From Bradyrhizobium jicamae (GTDB lineage: Bacteria > Pseudomonadota > Alphaproteobacteria > Rhizobiales > Xanthobacteraceae), in assembly GCF_018130695.1 (NCBI RefSeq), contig NZ_JAFCJX010000050.1:1-32642 (forward strand): a stretch of DNA of 32,642 nt, written 5' to 3'. The translations under genes and the position numbers were made by a program. This document shows positions 29,801 to 32,642 of this stretch, in pieces (within the stretch, counting starts at the first letter, position 1; every line of letters begins with the position of its first letter). Below the pieces are notes generated by a model, which was not told the origin of the DNA, did not search any database, and saw only the letters and a list, made by a program, of their open reading frames with translations.

Positions 29801-30009
29801 GAAAACCTCCCCTTGAAAATCCCCTGCGAGAGGAAGCCTAGGAGCAATCGGGGAACGGCTCAATCCGATCAATGCACACGCTGCCGATCACATTCGCGCG
29901 CGGTGCAGGGCTGGCAGCATTGACTTGACCACGGCTTCCACCCAGACTTCATGCAATCGCATCTTCTTCTGCGATGCACACTTTCCTCAGCCTCAGCAGG
30001 ATCGTCTCC

Positions 30010-30717
30010 ATGATCGACCTCCATTACTGGACCACGCCGAACGGCCACAAGATCACGATGTTCCTCGAAGAGACGGGGCTCAATTACAAGATCATCCCGG
30101 TGCAGATCGGCAAGGGCGAACAGTTCAAGCCGGAATTCCTGCAGATCGCGCCGAACAACCGGATCCCAGCCATCGTCGATCACGCGCCGAAGGGCGGCGG
30201 CAAGCCGATCTCTCTGTTCGAGTCCGGCGCGATCCTGCTGTATCTCGCCGAGAAGACCGGCAAATTCCTCTCCAGCGAATTCTACAGCCGCTATGACGCG
30301 ATCCAGTGGACGTTCTGGCAGATGGGCGGGCTCGGGCCGATGGCCGGCCAGAACCACCACTTCCGCAACTACGCGGTGGAGAAGCTGCAATATGCGATCG
30401 ACCGCTACGTCAACGAGACCAACCGCCTCTACGGCGTGCTCAACAAGCGCCTGTCGGACCGCGAGTTCATCGCCGGCGACTATTCGATCGCGGACATGGC
30501 GAGCTATCCCTGGGTGGTGCCCTACAAGAACCAGGGCCAGGAGATCGACGACTTTCCGCATCTGAAGCGCTGGCTGGAGACCATCGGCCAGCGCCCCGCC
30601 ACGATCCGCGCCTACGCCAAGGCGAAGGAAGTCAACCCGAACTTCGGCCAGCCGGTGAACCGCACCGAGGAAGAGCGGAAGATATTGTTCGGGCAGACCG
30701 CGTCCGTGGTGCGGTAG
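30010..30717 (+). CDS. Glutathione S-transferase (YfcG/Ure2p-like)
   Basis: A 235-residue cytosolic GST: thioredoxin-fold N-terminal domain (about 1-85) with the TPNGHK motif (9-14) as in YfcG/Ure2p-type enzymes and LFESGAILLYLAEKTG, then an all-helical C-terminal domain with GQNHHFRNYAVEK and YSIADMASYPW. YfcG-type members act as disulfide reductases with glutathione rather than classical conjugating enzymes. ATG at 30010 starts the family-like MIDLHYWTTPNG; an ATG at 29974 adds an unlikely extension. It is divergent from the MBL-fold gene, with a 209-bp gap that may contain shared promoters. Confidence 0.92.
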   Translation: MIDLHYWTTPNGHKITMFLEETGLNYKIIPVQIGKGEQFKPEFLQIAPNNRIPAIVDHAPKGGGKPISLFESGAILLYLAEKTGKFLSSEFYSRYDAIQWTFWQMGGLGPMAGQNHHFRNYAVEKLQYAIDRYVNETNRLYGVLNKRLSDREFIAGDYSIADMASYPWVVPYKNQGQEIDDFPHLKRWLETIGQRPATIRAYAKAKEVNPNFGQPVNRTEEERKILFGQTASVVR

Positions 30718-30737
30718 GTCGCTGCATCATTCGGTCC

Positions 30738-30835
30738 CGTAGGGTGGCAAAGGCGCGCTTGCGCCGTGCCCACCATTCTCGGCGTGCTCGTGATGGTGGG
30801 CACGTCGCTACGCTCCTTTGCCCACCCTACTTCTT
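30738..30835. repeat. Near-identical direct repeat, copy 1 (98 bp)
   Basis: The sequence beginning cgtagggtggcaaagg and ending tttgcccaccctacttctt matches 31687-31785 at all but one substitution (T versus C in gctcgtgatgg/gctcgcgatgg) and one missing G (gtggcaaag versus gtgggcaaag). It is itself a hairpin-forming palindrome (gtagggtgg...ccaccctac; tgcccaccat...atggtgggca). A looser variant, gtagggcgcatcgg..., lies at 30931. The 30836-31014 stretch holds no gene I can support. Confidence 0.93.
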
Positions 30836-31014
30836 CCACGCCGCTAACCCTCGGCGAGATGGCAGGGCGCGGAAGGCCAAGCCCGCGCGTTGACAGACGT
30901 GACACGCCTTGGCATGTTCCTGGCGCTGCATGTAGGGCGCATCGGCGTTCCGCCGAAGGGGCAATGCCCACCTACGCAATGCCCACCCTCGTGGTGTCAA
31001 CCGTAGCTGCGCCC

Positions 31015-31665
31015 ATGCCCAATCTCGAAAACCTTCGCAAACAAGCCAAGCTCATCCTGCGCTGGCATCGCGACCACCACTATCCGGTCGCGGCCCGGAT
31101 CAGGGCGGGCCTGCCCCGTTTCGGCCGGATGACCGATCCTGAAATCCTGTCGCACAGTTTCAAGCTGAACGACGCGCAGGAATTGGTTGCCCGGCAGAAC
31201 GGCTTTGAGAGCTGGCAGGCGCTCAAAACAGGACTCTTGACCATGTCCGATCATGCAGACGTGCTTTCGACCACCAAACCCGTCATCACCGCCGCCGAGC
31301 CACAGCTGTTCGTCGCCGACATCAAGGCCTCGTGCGACTTCTTCACCGGCAAGCTAGGCTTTGCCATCGTCTTCACCTATGGCGAACCGCCGTTCTATGC
31401 GCAGGTCGCGCGCGACGCGGCAAAGCTCAATCTGCGTTGTGTGAAGATGCCATTGATCGACGCTGCGCTGCGTGATGGCGAGGAACTGCTGGCCGCCTCG
31501 CTCACGGTCGCGACCGCGGACGAGATCAAGCAACTGTTCCTGGCGTATCAGGCGGCGGGCGTGACGTTCTTCCAGATGCTGAAGCGTCAGCCGTGGGGTG
31601 CAAAGGATTTCGTCGTGAAGGATGTGGACGGCAATCTGCTGCTGTTTGCGGGACCGGGCGAGTAA
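31015..31665 (+). CDS. VOC-family protein fused to a short N-terminal helical domain
   Basis: A 216-residue protein with an N-terminal helical domain (about 1-75; PNLENLRKQAKLILRWHRDH, then FKLNDAQELVARQNGFESW) of the kind often found before ankyrin repeats, joined to a vicinal oxygen chelate (glyoxalase/bleomycin-resistance) domain (about 95-216; PQLFVADIKASCDFFTGKLG to VVKDVDGNLLLFAGPGE). VOC proteins bind metal and act on glutathione adducts, antibiotics or aromatic rings. ATG at 31015 is the domain start; an internal ATG at 31243 (MSDHADV) could give a stand-alone VOC protein. It sits between two near-identical repeats, beside two GST genes. Confidence 0.8.
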   Translation: MPNLENLRKQAKLILRWHRDHHYPVAARIRAGLPRFGRMTDPEILSHSFKLNDAQELVARQNGFESWQALKTGLLTMSDHADVLSTTKPVITAAEPQLFVADIKASCDFFTGKLGFAIVFTYGEPPFYAQVARDAAKLNLRCVKMPLIDAALRDGEELLAASLTVATADEIKQLFLAYQAAGVTFFQMLKRQPWGAKDFVVKDVDGNLLLFAGPGE

Positions 31666-31686
31666 CGCTCCGTCATTGCGAGGAGT

Positions 31687-31785
31687 CGTAGGGTGGGCAA
31701 AGGCGCGCTTGCGCCGTGCCCACCATTCTCGGCGTGCTCGCGATGGTGGGCACGTCGCTACGCTCCTTTGCCCACCCTACTTCTT
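31687..31785. repeat. Near-identical direct repeat, copy 2 (99 bp)
   Basis: Same sequence as 30738-30835 with one base change and one extra G. It is preceded by a cgtcattgcgagg-type remnant of the 16815 repeat. The two copies are about 850 bp apart, in direct orientation, and bracket the VOC gene. Confidence 0.93.
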
Positions 31786-31818
31786 GTCATGACCGCGCGC
31801 TTCGCACACACTGGCGCC

Positions 31819-32511
31819 ATGACACTCAAACTCTACGAACTCGTCGGCACCGACACCGCCGCTCCCTTCAGCCCGTTCTGCTGGCGCATACGGATGGCGC
31901 TGGCGCATAAGGGGCTGGTGGCGGAGACCATTCCCTGGTGCTTCACCGACAAGGCGGCGATCGCGCCGCATGGATCGGAGAAAGTGCCGGTGCTGCTCGA
32001 CGGCGAGCGGGCGGTCGTCGATTCCTGGACCATCGCCAACTATCTCGAGGACACCTATCCGGATCGTCCGTCGCTGTTCGGCGGCGAGGGCGGCCGCGCC
32101 ATGGCGCGCATGCTGAACTGGTGGGGCGACGGCGTGATCGGCGGCATGTTTCCGCTGATCATCGCGGACATCCCGCTCAATCTGAAGCCGGAGGACGCCG
32201 CTTACTTCCGCAAGACGCGTGAGGCGCGCTTCGGCCGCAAGCTGGAAGAGATCATGGCGACCCGCGACAGCGCGGTCGAGGGCTTTCGCAAGTCGCTCGA
32301 TCCGTTGCGGCTGACCTTGAAGACACAGGCCTTCCTCGGCGGCGCCACGCCGAACTATGCCGATTACATCGTGTTCGGCGCGTTCCAATGGGCGCGAGTG
32401 GTGAGCCCGTTCAAGCTGTTGAGCAAAGAGGATCCCGTCTACGCCTGGCGCGAGCGGCTGCTCGATGCGTTCGATGGGATGGCACGGAAGTCGCGGAGCT
32501 ATCATGGCTGA
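31819..32511 (+). CDS. Glutathione S-transferase, LigE/etherase-like N-terminal type
   Basis: A 230-residue GST. Its N-terminal domain has LYELVGTDTAAPFSPFCWRI with Ser18/Cys21 near the active site, HKGLVAETIPWCFTDK, then EKVPVL (cis-Pro) and DSWTIANYLEDTYPDRPSLF, patterns like the beta-etherase LigE subgroup. The C-terminal domain is helical with PNYADYIVFGAFQW. It probably conjugates or reduces a small substrate with glutathione in the cytosol; true etherase activity is not implied. ATG at 31819 starts the conserved MTLKLYELVG; an ATG at 31789 is in frame. Follows copy 2 of the repeat by 34 bp. Confidence 0.88.
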   Translation: MTLKLYELVGTDTAAPFSPFCWRIRMALAHKGLVAETIPWCFTDKAAIAPHGSEKVPVLLDGERAVVDSWTIANYLEDTYPDRPSLFGGEGGRAMARMLNWWGDGVIGGMFPLIIADIPLNLKPEDAAYFRKTREARFGRKLEEIMATRDSAVEGFRKSLDPLRLTLKTQAFLGGATPNYADYIVFGAFQWARVVSPFKLLSKEDPVYAWRERLLDAFDGMARKSRSYHG

Positions 32512-32642
32512 TCGGCGCTATTCGCTGGCCTGGCCGCATAACCCGCCTCGCCATCGCGAGGAGTCGTAGATTCCATGGGCGGTGAGCGTGGCCTCTCCGA
32601 TAGGTTTGGGTTTCCACACTCGAACCCACGGAGAGTCAGATG
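32512..32642 (+). other. Window end: short spacer, possible start of a next gene
   Basis: No complete gene is present. A tcgcgaggagtcgtaga remnant similar to that at 31678 lies near 32554. The last three bases are ATG (32640-32642) preceded by ggagag (32630-32635), so a gene may begin here and continue outside the window. An inverted repeat tgggtt (32607-32612)/aaccca (32623-32628) lies just upstream. Confidence 0.3.

Noticed and set aside
30766..31014. N-terminal extension of the VOC protein from an upstream ATG
   Set aside because: The extension is translated repeat DNA; the copy at 31687 gives the same peptide out of context.

Overview
The window looks like chromosome of a Bradyrhizobium-type alphaproteobacterium (Rhizobiales). 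The evidence is high-GC coding with strong third-position bias, two phasins for polyhydroxyalkanoate granules, a PdhS/PleC/DivJ-like PAS histidine kinase, a UvrB with long disordered extensions, a tRNA-His without an encoded G-1, and many palindromic intergenic repeats of the kind I associate with Bradyrhizobium and Rhodopseudomonas. The genus is inference; no rRNA or other marker is present.

Layout. Positions 1-365 hold no gene and look like part of a dispersed repeat. 366-1614 holds a stand-alone cyclic-nucleotide-binding protein converging on, and overlapping, a calcineurin-like phosphoesterase. 1901-5602 is a 1233-residue PAS histidine kinase, divergent from two phasin genes (5890-7045). 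tRNA-His follows at 7237. 7444-10344 carries a secreted Cys protein, a small membrane protein, an orphan ParA ATPase, two related ~50-residue single-helix membrane proteins not in a long ORF of their own, and a DUF4282 protein. 10508-11461 is a tandem MaoC hydratase pair. 11639-13774 holds small membrane proteins, a coiled-coil protein and a secreted beta-rich envelope protein. 14095-16249 has three NTF2/SnoaL-like proteins sharing a signature. 16563-18797 has small proteins, a tandem duplicated membrane protein pair and an antidote-type HTH protein without an evident toxin. 18865-21792 is uvrB. 22130-24818 is two tiny genes plus a LysR regulator overlapping a flavin monooxygenase. 25121-27526 is a TauE exporter, a small winged-helix-like protein and two unknowns. 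28068-29800 is a coupled Tat-exported metallo-beta-lactamase-fold protein and SCO1-like copper protein. 30010-32511 is two glutathione transferases around a VOC-domain protein lying between two nearly identical ~98 bp repeats.

How the genes work together. Clear functional units are few: phasins (granule coat), the MaoC pair (probable enoyl-CoA hydratase-like complex), LysR plus monooxygenase, Tat-MBL plus SCO1 (periplasmic redox or copper-related), TauE plus the small winged-helix-like gene, and a GST/VOC detoxification cluster. The rest is mostly housekeeping plus lineage-specific small proteins. I saw no phage, integrase, transposase, CRISPR array or secretion system. No single element is obviously a new system; the best leads are the paired ~50-residue membrane proteins, the GANTC-bearing palindrome before parA, the Tat-MBL/SCO1 pair, the NTF2-like trio and the repeat families.
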